From Chrysopilus asiliformis (lineage: Eukaryota > Arthropoda > Insecta > Diptera > Rhagionidae): 64,000 nt of DNA. Made by a program: the position numbers and the translations under genes. Every line of letters begins with the position of its first letter. Position 1 is the first letter of the stretch. Shown here piece by piece: positions 44,924-56,062 of this stretch. The notes under the pieces are model-generated. The model was given only the letters and a program-made list of their open reading frames with translations. It made no database searches and was not told where the DNA came from. The stretch is from positions 101,006,284 to 101,070,283 of the forward strand of contig OZ035962.1 in assembly GCA_964034945.1 (NCBI GenBank). The letters run 5' to 3'.

Positions 44924-46636
44924 TACAGTATAAAAAAAGCTTTAATGAAATATACTACCACTATAAATTATCATATTTTGACCAACACGGTCCAGGTTTT
45001 ATTTATTTGTTTTGTAACCCAAATTTTAACAATTATTCCAAGAACAATTTTTTCCGCTACCCATAAAACATCAAAATTTGGCCATGACACCTCCAAAAAT
45101 TTCAGTTTCTTGAAATAACAGGATACATACATAAATATCACTATCAAGAAGTTCCATCCATCAGGTTGAGATAAACAAATCTCTTTAAGGTTTAATACCG
45201 TATCAAAAATGATATGATTTTAAAACGGGTAATTTTCCTCAACATTAAACAAATAATTTTCTTAGTTTACCTAAATCACTCATATACTTATTTGTTCTTT
45301 TATTCTACTTGTAATGTTGAAACTCCATTCACCTTCAACTCAGATCAAGGCCAATCGACAGGCAAATAGCTGTCGGACAAGTAAATCATAATAATTTTCA
45401 ATTTTAAGTTTTTTGTGGATATTTTGAGACCTTTCAGATAAAACACTATTGCTAAACGTCTCCCAATTCTAAAACAATAAACTATGCTAACATTTTTGCT
45501 TCAACATTCTCTAGAAAAAAATAGAAAATTTTAATCTTAGCAGAGTTCAACGTTTAAGACGATTTCAGTTCTCCATAAAGAATATGTTTTGTATTCGGTG
45601 AATTGACACATTTATCATCGTTATATCGTCGTGCATCGTTTTCACGGCAATTTACCACGATCTTTCACTTTGGCTAATGTTCAACAGTTTTTCACTTGAA
45701 CTCTTCAAGATAACGATGTTGAAACAACCAACTTCTTAAACAGCGGCACCGACAGTTAAACGGCAAACATTTCATTTAAATTTTATACGCTGTGCGCGCA
45801 TTCTAAAGTCGTTTAGTCGTCGAAATTATCAACATTTTGAAGAAGAAGCGCTCATAAATGACCCCTTAGAAAATGGTTTTATCTTAAGATCGAATTTATT
45901 TTCTTACTACCCACAATACGCATTTTGATCAACAGATAGACGACTTTTTACAAAAGACATCTGCACAACATTTCAATAAAAAATTAAAAAAATAAGAACT
46001 GTAGTAAAATACAGTGGGAGGAATTTGTTTTTATGGATCTTGTTATAAATTTGCACCCATTTTAGGCGGAACCGAGCCACCAAAGTACTTTTTAAAAACT
46101 CACAGATTACTAACGAAAAAAAAACAACAGGCAAAAAATTGGGTCAGTGGTTAATAAAATTTTTACAGGTTCGATAACACCTTGACTTGGAGTAAACCAG
46201 GTGTTTTTCTAGAAAGAAGAGATTTTAATGGTATTTTCCAACATGCGAGATTTGGGAATTAGTTATCGGCTCTGACATTTTAGCGCATTAGATTCACTCA
46301 AATATTCTTACAAGTCTCAAATTTGTATAATTTTTTCTTACACAAGTAGGTTTTATAGTCGTATCAAAAAAAGTAAGAGAACATCACATGACTTTCCTCT
46401 GAAATATTTGAAGTTTCGGAAAAAATGTAGGAAATGCATTATCTTGAAAATTTATTATATGCAGTTTTTCCTGAAACCGCGTAGTTTTCCAGAAATGTTC
46501 AAAAAACTGTGTTTTTTTAAAAAAGGTACCGATTATTGCTAACGGTACTTTTTAAAAAGTTGATAGAAAACCACGATTTTCATACAACTCATTTAGAAGA
46601 AATTTTATGTTGCTAATTCAACGCGTTCCCGAGTCA
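44924..46636. other. No gene seen
   Basis: AT-rich, no frame above 60 codons of any coding appearance and no repeat structure identified. Confidence 0.5.
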
Positions 46637-46895
46637 TTTAAAGTGGACAGACCGATAGACAGACAGATAGACTGACATCCGACAGACCGACAGACCAGCA
46701 ATGCGACAGACCGACAACCGGCAATGCGACAGACCGACAGACCGACAGACCGACAGACCGTCAGACCGTCAGACTGACAGACAGACCGACAGACTGACAG
46801 ACAGACCGACAGACCGACAGACCGACAGACCGACAGACCGACAGACCGACAGACCGACAGACCGATAGACTGACAGACAGACCGACAGAGATATG
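46637..46895. repeat. Octamer microsatellite (GACAGACC)n
   Basis: About 260 bp of GACAGACC units with variants (GACAGACT, GATAGACC). GGCAATGCGACAGACC interrupts it at about 46696-46735. It is phased as an 8-mer rather than the 4-mer cores of the Helentron-type elements, and no element ends were seen around it. Confidence 0.85.
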
Positions 46896-47289
46896 CACGG
46901 ACAACCTTATAATTTTGCCTCAAACAGGTTTCGTACTGATCAGAAAATTTCTGCCTCAGTCTCCGTCATGAAAACAATACTTTCTCTCTATAGCAGAGAA
47001 AAGTAAAACAAACCGATTTCTTATATTTAGAACTTAATTTCGTTAATTAACATTTATTTTTTTCTATCGAGAATTTAATTATTCGCTAAGAAATAAATTC
47101 TCAATTTAAGAAAAAAGTTATTGATTCAAGAAATTAAGTCCTAGATATAAGAGATGCTTGTTTTAGATATATTTTCTAATTTGATTTTCCAGATTTGATC
47201 TAGATTTTTCAAGATTTGAAATTGATTTTCTAGATTTGACCTCAATATTCTAACATTCAGAAAAGTTCTACTTAGATTTCCTCCGTGTT
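46896..47289. other. No gene seen
   Basis: AT-rich with short repeats of TCTAGATTTGA near 47180-47270. Confidence 0.4.
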
Positions 47290-47411
47290 ATATCGAAAAA
47301 ATTGCATAGACCAAAAGTATTTAAAATATTATTTCACACAACTCTTCCATGCATCAAAATCCAATCCGTCATATTAGAGTATTTGACGATTGCCCCCTGG
47401 CCATTGCAGCA
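47290..47411 (+). mobile_element. 3' fragment of a family 2 Helentron-associated element
   Basis: CATGCATCAAAATCCAATCC, then TTAGAGTATTTGACGATTGC and CCCCTGG, is the family's 3' block and subterminal repeat; the rest is missing. Confidence 0.6.
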
Positions 47412-47465
47412 TTTCTTCTCAGCTTTTGCAGCATTTCTTCTCTGCTTTTGCAGCATTTCTTCTAA
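47404..47465 (+). repeat. Tandem repeat, unit 24-26 bp, 3 copies
   Basis: GCAGCATTTCTTCT followed by CAGCTTTT or CTGCTTTT, three times in a row. Confidence 0.8.
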
Positions 47466-49388
47466 TTTTTTTGGAATTCCGTTTTTCAATTTCAAATTTT
47501 TTTGGCTTTTTTAAAAACATTTTAGTAACCAATATTTTTTCTCAAAAAATGTTTGATTTTTTAATGTTAAGGTCGGGATACAATTGGGCCGACATAATAT
47601 TTACGGCGACAGATTACGACGACAATGTCGGCCTCCATATACAATTGCGCACACTTTGTTGTTCTAAATGTCATTTGTTTTGCATTTGATTTTGACAGTC
47701 GGACGGTGAGCCACATAATAACATTTTCTATTACCCATTATCATACATAATAGGAATGTAAATCTAAGCAACACAGCATAAGAACTATATTTCCTAGTAC
47801 TTTCATTAATTTCCTCTTGAGTGACGAAATTTAGATTTTATGACATTCCCAGAAGATTTCATTTTGGATCAACCATGAAATTTTGTCGGCGAGCTGCCCA
47901 ACAAAAGTTAAATTCGATTTACTTTTTACGACGACAAAGTTTTTCGGATTGATTGTATTAGAAGCATAGGGTGCTATGAGTTTAAGATCTGAAATGTCGC
48001 CGTAAGTGTGTTTTCGGACCCATTGTATTCCGGCCTTTATTCTATTTTTAACGGATATTTTAAAGATAGATTTCATACAGAATTTTTTACATTACATTAA
48101 AGATCGTATTAAGTAAAACAATACATATTTGAGTATAATAGAAACATGCGCTCATCATTTTTTAATTCCAAAACATAATCATATTTCTACATTCCTGAAG
48201 TAGTTTTATTAAATTTCGAAGCGCATTCAAATTAAAACTGGATCTCAAAGTCATGACTAATGGGAGTGTTCTCAATGAGGTCAAGAATTAACTCTCAATC
48301 TACTGATTTTGTGCCGTGATTGAAACCATAATCAATTGGCATTAATCAAAGATCAAATTGGAATGTGAAATTGGCATTAATCTGAGATCGGCTTGAAATG
48401 ATAAGCGAGTCGGTTCATAATTTATGAATTTTTCTAGATAAGAGCAGATTAATTGCTAATTCGAGATTCACGCATTTGACCCTTTCTCTAAAGGTAAGAA
48501 ATTATTCCTCCACTAATTGCTGTTACCGTGAAAGTCTTCTACAAGAAACAGGAAAACCATTCCAATTGATACTGGGAAAGAGATACAATTGCAAAAATAT
48601 AGTGGGGTCATTCTGTTTAAATTACCCTATTCTCATGAAGTTCAACCTTCTTCCGGTACAATTAAACTCTAAATCAAAACTGTAATGAATTTATTCACTT
48701 GGCAAGTTCTCGTGATCTTCGGAATGGTATTCGATCGTGTTTTAACACATAATTCTTAACTATCCTAGAAGTAAAGTAACAGACAGAAACAGCAAATGGC
48801 ATAAATGGTTAGAAACATTGGTAAATCATACACCGTCAAACATTTAATTCAATCGAATAGCATAGGATTTATGTTTTGGGCGATGCCAAAGATAACGATA
48901 CTGAAATTCATTCATTCTTAACCTAAAATAACTAATGATCGCTTATGATTGATGCTAATCCCGAGAAACCTCACTTCACGATCTTTTAATGAATGGATTG
49001 TATCGAAGTGGGTAATGGTATGTTTTTAAGATACTCGTAAGATATCAGAGGGGTATCCAAGAGTTGTGGAACGGAGATTGTCTGATATTGTATTTTGATG
49101 CACATCTTGTTTACCAAAAGATTGACGGTGTAGATTGGTAGATTAATTGATGAGCCAATTAAGATTGATTACTGGAACTTTAGTAAATAACTGAAAACTA
49201 CACCTGACCTGCAATTTATATAATTCTACATTTTTATAAAATGTACAGCACGACTTCAATTTTGTGTTTTACATTCGTCTTGTGAATGAAGTCTTTAAAA
49301 ATTAGTTATGGATATTTAGGGTTAATATTGCGTCCACCAATATGATAATATCTTAATTCAATTCAATGAAATTTAATATAGCTCTTTA
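47466..49388. other. Non-repetitive DNA, no supported gene
   Basis: 48230-49200 is mixed-composition DNA with repeated ATTGGCATTAATC (twice near 48336 and 48371) and several ATTA/TAATTG motifs of the homeodomain kind, so it could be regulatory. An exon-like piece at 48440-48494 (acceptor TTTTTCTAG, donor AAAG|GTAAGA, open in one frame) is too short to support. Confidence 0.3.
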
Positions 49389-49525
49389 TTATATCTGTGG
49401 CAAAAAGTCATAAGGGCCTAAGTCGATTTTCAGATCAAATCAAAAAGATCTGTATTTACTTGAATAGACAGAGCAATTTGGCTTAGCCTAAAAACAGACT
49501 TTTATGACTTATTGCCACAGATATG
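49389..49525. mobile_element. Palindromic MITE (copy 2)
   Basis: Ends TATATCTGTGGCAAAAAGTC and, inverted, ATATCTGTGGCAATAAGTC. Internal GATCTGTATTTAC matches copy 1 at 37882-38010. Confidence 0.75.
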
Positions 49526-49541
49526 CTTTTGACCTTTTGGT

Positions 49542-49615
49542 AAGGTGATCATATGTCCCGGAATGAGTAGGACAGTTCCAGATTTAGGCATGTCGTCCGG
49601 GTGTCCCGGAAACTT
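49542..49615. mobile_element. Solo end of the 51853-54225 element family
   Basis: AAGGTGATCATATGTCCCGG, then GACAGTTCCAGATTTAGGCA, matches the left end at 51853-51902. No partner end was found. Confidence 0.6.
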
Positions 49616-49699
49616 AACTGTTGTCCCATCAAGCGGAATCAAGCTATCAAGTGTCGAAATTTCTTAATCACGAAAAAGAATTGAGATCGAAACCCGAAA

Positions 49700-50190
49700 A
49701 TCTTTGTCTTTTCCGCAGTTTTCTCAGAATTTAATGTAATTTACGTCCTTTATAAATCCCCCAGATGAGATTTTTTTCCGGAAAATTTGAGGAAAAGCAT
49801 AATGACGTTATCCTTACAGCACCTTCCGTTGTCTTTTCAGACTTTTAAACGTCAGAATCGGATTCACTGACCCGAAAAATCTCCAGACGATTTTTTTTTG
49901 CAAAATTTGGGGAAAAGGATAATTACGTTATCCTTGCAGGATCTTGAATTGTCGCTGCGGACTTCTTAACGTCCGAATCGGTTTCAGCGGCTTCAAAACC
50001 CCCAAGATAAGATTTTTTTCTGGAAAATTGGAGTAATATCTTGACAGCAAATTCCATTATTCTTACAAGGACAAAATGGTAAAAATATTGTATTGCCACT
50101 GGAGTTACATATGTGTGTAAAAATTCAAGTCAATCGGATGAGTGAAAGTTGATCAAAATTAAACAAGGTTTTTCCGAGAAAAATTTACGC
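49700..50190. repeat. Degenerate tandem repeat related to 36480-36918
   Basis: ACGTTATCCTTACAGCACCT at 49806 and ACGTTATCCTTGCAGGATCT at 49925, 119 bp apart, separated by GAATCGG and GATTTTTTTC blocks. Followed by GTCAATCGGATGAGTGAAAG, a tail-like text. Confidence 0.6.
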
Positions 50191-51852
50191 ACGCTAAAAT
50201 TGCCTGTAAGCCCCTCTTCTACTATCTTCTGAATCACTGGAGCAATTTTAACGTCTTTTTCGCCAATGGGTAGGTCGTCCATAAGGTAGCCAAATTTCTA
50301 AAAAATGGAGGTTCTAATTTTTTTTTAAATCGAATTTTGGGGTGAAGTTTCACTTCAGATCGAAGGCGATGAATCTAAATTTCTTTCGAAAAAGAAACTC
50401 GCGGACTAAAAATATTGAAGAAATGTTTGGGTCAAGTTTACAATAGACACAGTTCTCAGAAGTAACAAAGCAATGTTTTATTTATGCCAACATTTGATCA
50501 CTCCGTCTCGTCCCTTCTTTAAATATCAACGGAATTTTTGTGCGATTTTCTTTAAACTTTAATCTAAGATAAGCTGAACTTTTTAGCATTTTCTTAGATA
50601 CAAGATTGCCATTATAGGACTGGCCTCAATAGTAGTCTATCATAATAGCTGGTTATTGCATCTGGCTGTCTTCTTGTTCGTCTATAACTTGAGAATCGGT
50701 TAACCGATTTGAACGAAACTTTCAAGGATGCATCAAGTAGTGGATATTTAGAAATTATTAACGAAAATTTGAAAAATTCGTCTTTAGCAGATACATATAA
50801 AAATAAATAAAATAAACAGAAACATCTTATGAAGCCAACAATGTTGCAAATTTACATTGTTGAAGATTGTGTGGGAAAAAATCGATAGAACCAAAAAATT
50901 GCATAATTATACTACAAGTATTTTCTAAATAAGAAAGAAACATTTTATATTAACCTTATGTTCTCCAGAATGACCAAAAATTTAGAGCGATTTCCTAATT
51001 TCCTGTAAGATCATGTCATTATTGATTCCCATAGGGGAGTAAGAATTCCATTTTTAAAATACAATATCAGTTATTCGTTTCCAAATCGATAAAGACATTT
51101 CCCGGGATTGCCTGCATTTCTCATATTCTTACAATAATCTCAAGTAGCGGTCTGGCTGACCCAATTGTACTTAACTTCTTTTAAACAAAACCGCTCTAAA
51201 ACAAGATAAAAATATGTTTTTGTTCCAAACCGAGACACATGAGGCTTGGCATAACCTGAAATCAATATGAATCTGGATATCGGTTACCAAAGACAGACTT
51301 ACTTGCGTCAAGGCGGACATCTCGCCGTCAAGTCAGTCCCATAAAACGGCAACATTCTTGAAAAGAAAACGCAAGATAATTGCAAATCAATAGCAATAAA
51401 ACAAACGAAGGGCGTCAGAAGCCATCATTACAAAGGAGTATCTTAAATTAAACTATCAGTAGATACTTCATCTGCTTAGCACAGCAGCACATCATTTGAT
51501 CACCACTTACAAGTGAATCCGTGTTTTTCTCGAAATGCGAAACATAAAACGTGATCATGTCTTCTATATGCTCAATTTATGATGACTTCTGTCTACTCGT
51601 CCATCTCGCCTTGATTTTACTAAATTCATTTCCACATCGTCAATCATTACCATCGAATCTGCAACGATCATGCATACAAAATCTGTTGCACATTGTTACA
51701 GTGTATCCAGGCCACAGGTAAGCAAGTTCTACCTGTAATTCCTCAGAATTATCTGGATGAAGCAATAGTAACCCCATCCCATGAGGCGACGGTGAAAAGT
51801 TCCGGGTTCGGAAAAAAAACGACTTCAATTATGAGAAATACATTATATATAG
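50191..51852. other. No gene seen
   Basis: 50655-50780 has a repeat-tail look (AACTTGAGAATCGGTTAACC). 51400-51830 is of mixed composition with overlapping frames on both strands that show no domain. Confidence 0.4.
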
Positions 51853-54225
51853 AGGGTGCCCATATGTCCCGGAACAGCCAGGACAGTCCCTGATTTAGGC
51901 AATGTGACCCGGCGTCCTGGACACTAGAGTTTTATCCCGGATTTTTCAGTTTATTGTTATAATTTATCAAACGCTAGAAAAAACGATCACTAAATGTGTA
52001 AAAAATATTGTGCTTCGGCCGGGGGTTGCTGTAAATTACATGATCTTTTGCCTGCGGTGGATTTTTTTAACAGTTTTTCACAAAAGTCGAATGTTTTGAA
52101 AAAAAAATCGCCGTCGGCGCTTTGGTCTTCATTGCTGTTTTTACAATTTCCGTTGCCATTATTTATGGAATGTAAAGACCGGAAAAAATGAAATAAATAT
52201 CCGCTTGGGACTGTGCACCTTGCGCCGCATCCTGTTTAAGCCATTATGTCCCAAAATTTTATATTTTTATCTTTTATTAAACTGTTTAAATGTATCATAT
52301 TTAAAGGATCGTTTTAAATTGGAAAAAAATGGTTGAGCTGATATTCATGTCAGGACATGATTTATGTTCTGACTATAAATTCCAGTATTCTTTTACTGGA
52401 ATTAAGGGAAATAGGATTGCTGATTCAATGAACGTGCTTCAACAAAAAAAATTACACTGTCTTTAAAATAGGACGCTGAAACCTAATGCATTAAAGAATT
52501 TCGCCCGCGGCGCACATTGATCAGCTCTTCTGCCTTTTTATCATCCAAATAAAGATTTATTCATATACATATAAAAGTCAAATACCACTTACTCACTCGC
52601 TCACTCACTGATCATAGTATCTCCCGAACACCAAACCGATTGCCGTGAAATTTCACGGTTCGGCATAATCTGCCCAACATAACCCGAATAGGACTAAACG
52701 CTCTAACTGGAAAACCACTTGGCCGATGTAACATAAATTTCATTTTAAAAAATGCTCAAAAAACAAAAAAATATGTTCAAAATGAAAATGGAACTAAAAA
52801 TCTGCCACAAATTATGCGACTTCCTGCCAATCTCCAAACTTTTCATTCCACCTCCATATCACAGCTTCGGCCTTCTCGATGATGTGTCCATAAGAACGCT
52901 TTAAAATTTTTTATGAACTAATTATTATAATAATCATTGCATTAAACGGTTTTATGGCTGTTCAAGCTCAATTATTTAAGTAGGTGAATTCAATTAAACG
53001 AACGCTTCCAGTAATCGAATCGACTTCGATCTCCACAGAAATGCACGTTTTTGTTGTAAAAATAAAATGAAATAAAACTAAAAAACAATAAAAACACCAA
53101 CAAAATACTCTTACCGATACGGAGCAAACCTGAACAGGTGGAAATGAAAATCTTAAGCATCGTCAGCAGATGCAAATTATTTTTCATGATTTCCTAGCAA
53201 TTTTTTTTTTGATTTTATTGTACAAATCCGGGACAGATTATCCGTGGTTAATAGTGGGGGGGGGGGGGGGGGGTGGCTTGCATATTGTGAGGAAATTTTT
53301 ATTGCTTTAAAATTAATCGTTAACATTTTGAAACCCCGATCAGAGGGAAGTGAGTTTGTTTGAATTTTTGCTTTTCGATTACAGTCGAACCTGGGTACCA
53401 ATCATGTATTCTGACGCGTCTCTGTCTTTCAACTTCGACGCAGCTTTTGACTCTTGACTTCGCCATATCTGCAGCTTGAAATTTCGCGGAATCGTCACTA
53501 TGAATCGAAACGTGATTCTGACTGTCACTCCAGGAAATTTCAAGCTGCTGATATGGCGAAGTCAAGAGTCAAAAGCTGCGTCGAAGTCGAAAGACAGAGA
53601 CGCGTCGAGATACATGATTCCAGCCCTGGACAAATGGGATCTCACGGGACCATCGCACAGACTTCACTTCTAGAGGATTCCTACGTAGTCTAAGTGCCCA
53701 GTTTTAGGAAAAACGACCATACCGAACAATCCAGCCCAGTGATAGGGGTTTCCCAATTACTCAAGTCCCACTTATCCAGGTCTGACTGTATATCTACGGC
53801 AAAATGCCAAAGTATCTTGAGTCAAATTTTGAAGGCAAAGGTCTGTCTGGTAATGCAAACATAGATTTGCATCGATTTAAAATGTCTTTATAGATATAAA
53901 AAGTGTCATATAGGTGTTTTAGGTTTTTAATAAGCAATAAAAATTGCGCCGCAGGCAAAACTTTTAGAAATAAACATCCCAGTATTGAAAATTATTTAAT
54001 GAAAGGCGATTCTTTTCACTGAAGGGAAATCTTTTTAAGATAAATGTACTAGGCGCAGTTATTCCCAAGAAATTTGCGCCGCAGTCGAAAATTTTTGTGT
54101 TTCCAGGTCAATTTTTTCACACTAGATTTCATAATTGCGGGAAAAATGTTTAATTTCCGAGACGCCAGGACATCATGCCTAAATCCGGGACTGTAACGGC
54201 CATTCCGGTACGTACTGTCACCCTA
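51853..54225. mobile_element. Large class II element with about 50 bp inverted ends
   Basis: Left AGGGTGCCCATATGTCCCGG and right, read inward, AGGGTGACAGTACGTACCGG, both followed by GGACAGTCCC / TTACAGTCCC and then GATTTAGGCA. The 2.3 kb inside has no transposase frame. It contains a repeat shared with 13660-13790, a tail-like piece at 52590-52740, a run of about 19 G at 53256, and a complete second MITE at 53382-53791. Confidence 0.65.
53382..53791. mobile_element. Pogo-like MITE with long internal hairpin
   Basis: Ends TACAGTCGAACCTGGGTA and, inverted, TACAGTCAGACCTGGATA, with TA at the edge. 53395-53500 and 53535-53610 pair almost perfectly (CGCGTCTCTGTCTTTCAACT with its complement, then AAGTCAAGAGTCAAAAGC), making a stem of about 90 bp. 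Confidence 0.8.
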
Positions 54226-54256
54226 CCTAACAATGTTACCTTTTCATTAGTCAATT

Positions 54257-54402
54257 TTTATACCCGTATGGTGAAACCAAAGGGTATATTAGATTTGCCT
54301 TACCGTTTGTAACGCCAAGATCCCGTCATCGCACAAAAAAATGAATTACACCAGTGTGTTTAGAATGATAAAAATATTTAATTTCTGCATGTCCGTCCGT
54401 CT

Positions 54403-54461
<59 letters not shown>

Positions 54462-54462
54462 C

Positions 54463-54497
<35 letters not shown>

Positions 54498-54892
54498 CGT
54501 CTGTCTGTGGCGCGGATTGCGGGCGCACGGATTGAGCTAGAGACTTGAAAGTTTGCACAGATCCGTTTTTCGTAAAATGCGAGACTAAGTTCGTTCATGG
54601 GCAAAAATGGACCATTAGGGGGGTACCCCCCATACGAACGAAATCGTTTATTGTGAATATCTCGAAAACGGTGCATCTTATCAAAAAAGTGCAAGAACAA
54701 AAGTTATTTAGGATATGATTCTACATTAAAGTTCCATACATCAAAATCCGATTGGAATAAATTTTAAAAAATCTTATTGGAAAGTTTGACTTCAAAGTGG
54801 AATTTTGGTATAACTGTTCGAATTTTGATACGAATATCACCATACGGGTCTCCAATGATTGCCAGATTGGCAATTATAGCTTTTGTTATGTT
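54257..54892 (+). mobile_element. Helentron-associated element, family 1, full length
   Basis: 5' TATACCCGTATGGTG, (GTCY)n core 54390-54510, subterminal CACCATACGGGT, stem-loop ATTGCCAGATTGGCAAT, 3' end TAGCTTTTGTTATG. It has the longest core of the family 1 copies here. Confidence 0.85.
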
Positions 54893-55018
54893 CTTATTTC
54901 TTTCTTAATTCATTGAAAGTAAACTTCCGAGTTGTAAAAAAAACTTGTTGAATATGCAATTATCGTGTGTTCTATCGTTAATTGTTTTAATTTATTTTAC
55001 TACAATGTGTTATGCTTA

Positions 55019-55162
55019 TTTAACTTTTACTGCTCATCATATTCGAAGAAAAATTCAAACCACAAACATTTTTCATCAAAAACTCAACTTTACAGAACTT
55101 GGAAAGGGGAGAGGGGGAGGTTAAGAACCCAAAAATTTAACTTTTACTGCTCATCATATTCG
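55019..55162. repeat. 90 bp insert between 27 bp direct repeats
   Basis: TTTAACTTTTACTGCTCATC (27 bp in all, ending ATATTCG) occurs at 55019-55045 and again at 55136-55162. Between them, 55046-55135, is a 90 bp segment with a near-identical copy at 56750-56839 (one difference seen). Confidence 0.85.
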
Positions 55163-55546
55163 TATTCTAAGAACAAAAACCAACAGCGGGTATCTTTTCT
55201 AAGACACTCTAAGAAGTTTATTAGCAAATCGCCATAAATCATTTAACAATCTTTGAAAATTACCCATCTTGAAAATTTTTACAAAAGAAATTTATGATTT
55301 AAATTCCGAAATAATCTTTGTTTCGAAGTACATATTGAGGAATGCTTGAATTTGTTATGAATTATTATGAGGAAAACATGAGAATAGAGGTCTGCTACTC
55401 ATTGATTTTGATGTTCTTAGATCTGGCCATTTTTAACACGTTAAAGAAACCATGAAATTTTTTGATTGTTTTATTACATCATAACTTAATTATTTTTCAA
55501 TGAATTTAAATTTATATTATTAATAGAAATTTGTTTATATTTTTAG

Positions 55547-56062
55547 ATCGATTACTTCATTATCCGCCCAATGTGAATCAGAGATTTTACAATCATAGAA
55601 TGTCCAACGAATTCCTGAAAATATGGGCAACACTTTGACAAGCACCAATGCAACCCTACCCCGTACTCAGAAGAATGATAAAAGACCCCCACAGATTCCC
55701 GGCGGGCAACAGGAGAGCTCCAGAGTCCTATTTTTACTCTATTTAATCCATCGGACTTGGAACGTGGTGGTAGATTCTGTGGACTCGAAAACTAGGAGGT
55801 AATATTTTTTAAATTTTCTTTTGAAAAATAAAATTAGAATTTCAAGGGAAAAAATATATTTTAGATCACGATCAAGTCAAGCAACTTCCGAGGACTCTGG
55901 CGCACCAAAAAGTTACATTGACGAAAATGATATCAATTTCAGTGACAATCAATCGAGCCTCTATGGATCGCAATATTCATTTTGCAGTTGCAGTTACTGT
56001 ATTGAATCCAAGGAAAATGAATTGTACACAAGTGGCGGGTTTCGACTGTCCATTTGTGAAAG
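55547..56062 (+). CDS. 5' end of an unrecognised gene, two coding exons
   Basis: Exon 55547-55798 (acceptor ATATTTTTAG, donor AG|GTAATA) and exon 55865-56062 (acceptor TTTTAG, donor AAAG|GTAAGA). The start ATG is at 55623; an in-frame TAG 27 nt earlier and two short upstream ORFs precede it. The 66 bp intron joins the exons in phase, giving 124 complete codons. It begins MGNTLTSTNATLPRTQ, where Gly2 and the following residues fit an N-myristoylation signal. A hydrophobic stretch VLFLLYLIHRTWNVVV covers residues 35-50. Then come a Ser/Asp-rich part (SRSSQATSEDSGAP) and a cysteine cluster FCSCSYC at 98-104. No known domain. The frame is open at the last donor, so further exons must follow, probably outside the window. 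The acceptor at 55546 implies a non-coding first exon upstream. Confidence 0.6.

Noticed and set aside
48440..48494. Exon-like 55 nt piece with TTTTTCTAG acceptor and GTAAGA donor
   Set aside because: Too short and with no partner exon; chance is not excluded.
51690..51720. Possible 16 nt micro-exon (acceptor TTGTTACAG, donor CACAG|GTAAGC)
   Set aside because: Good-looking sites, but nothing upstream or downstream gives a frame to join it to.
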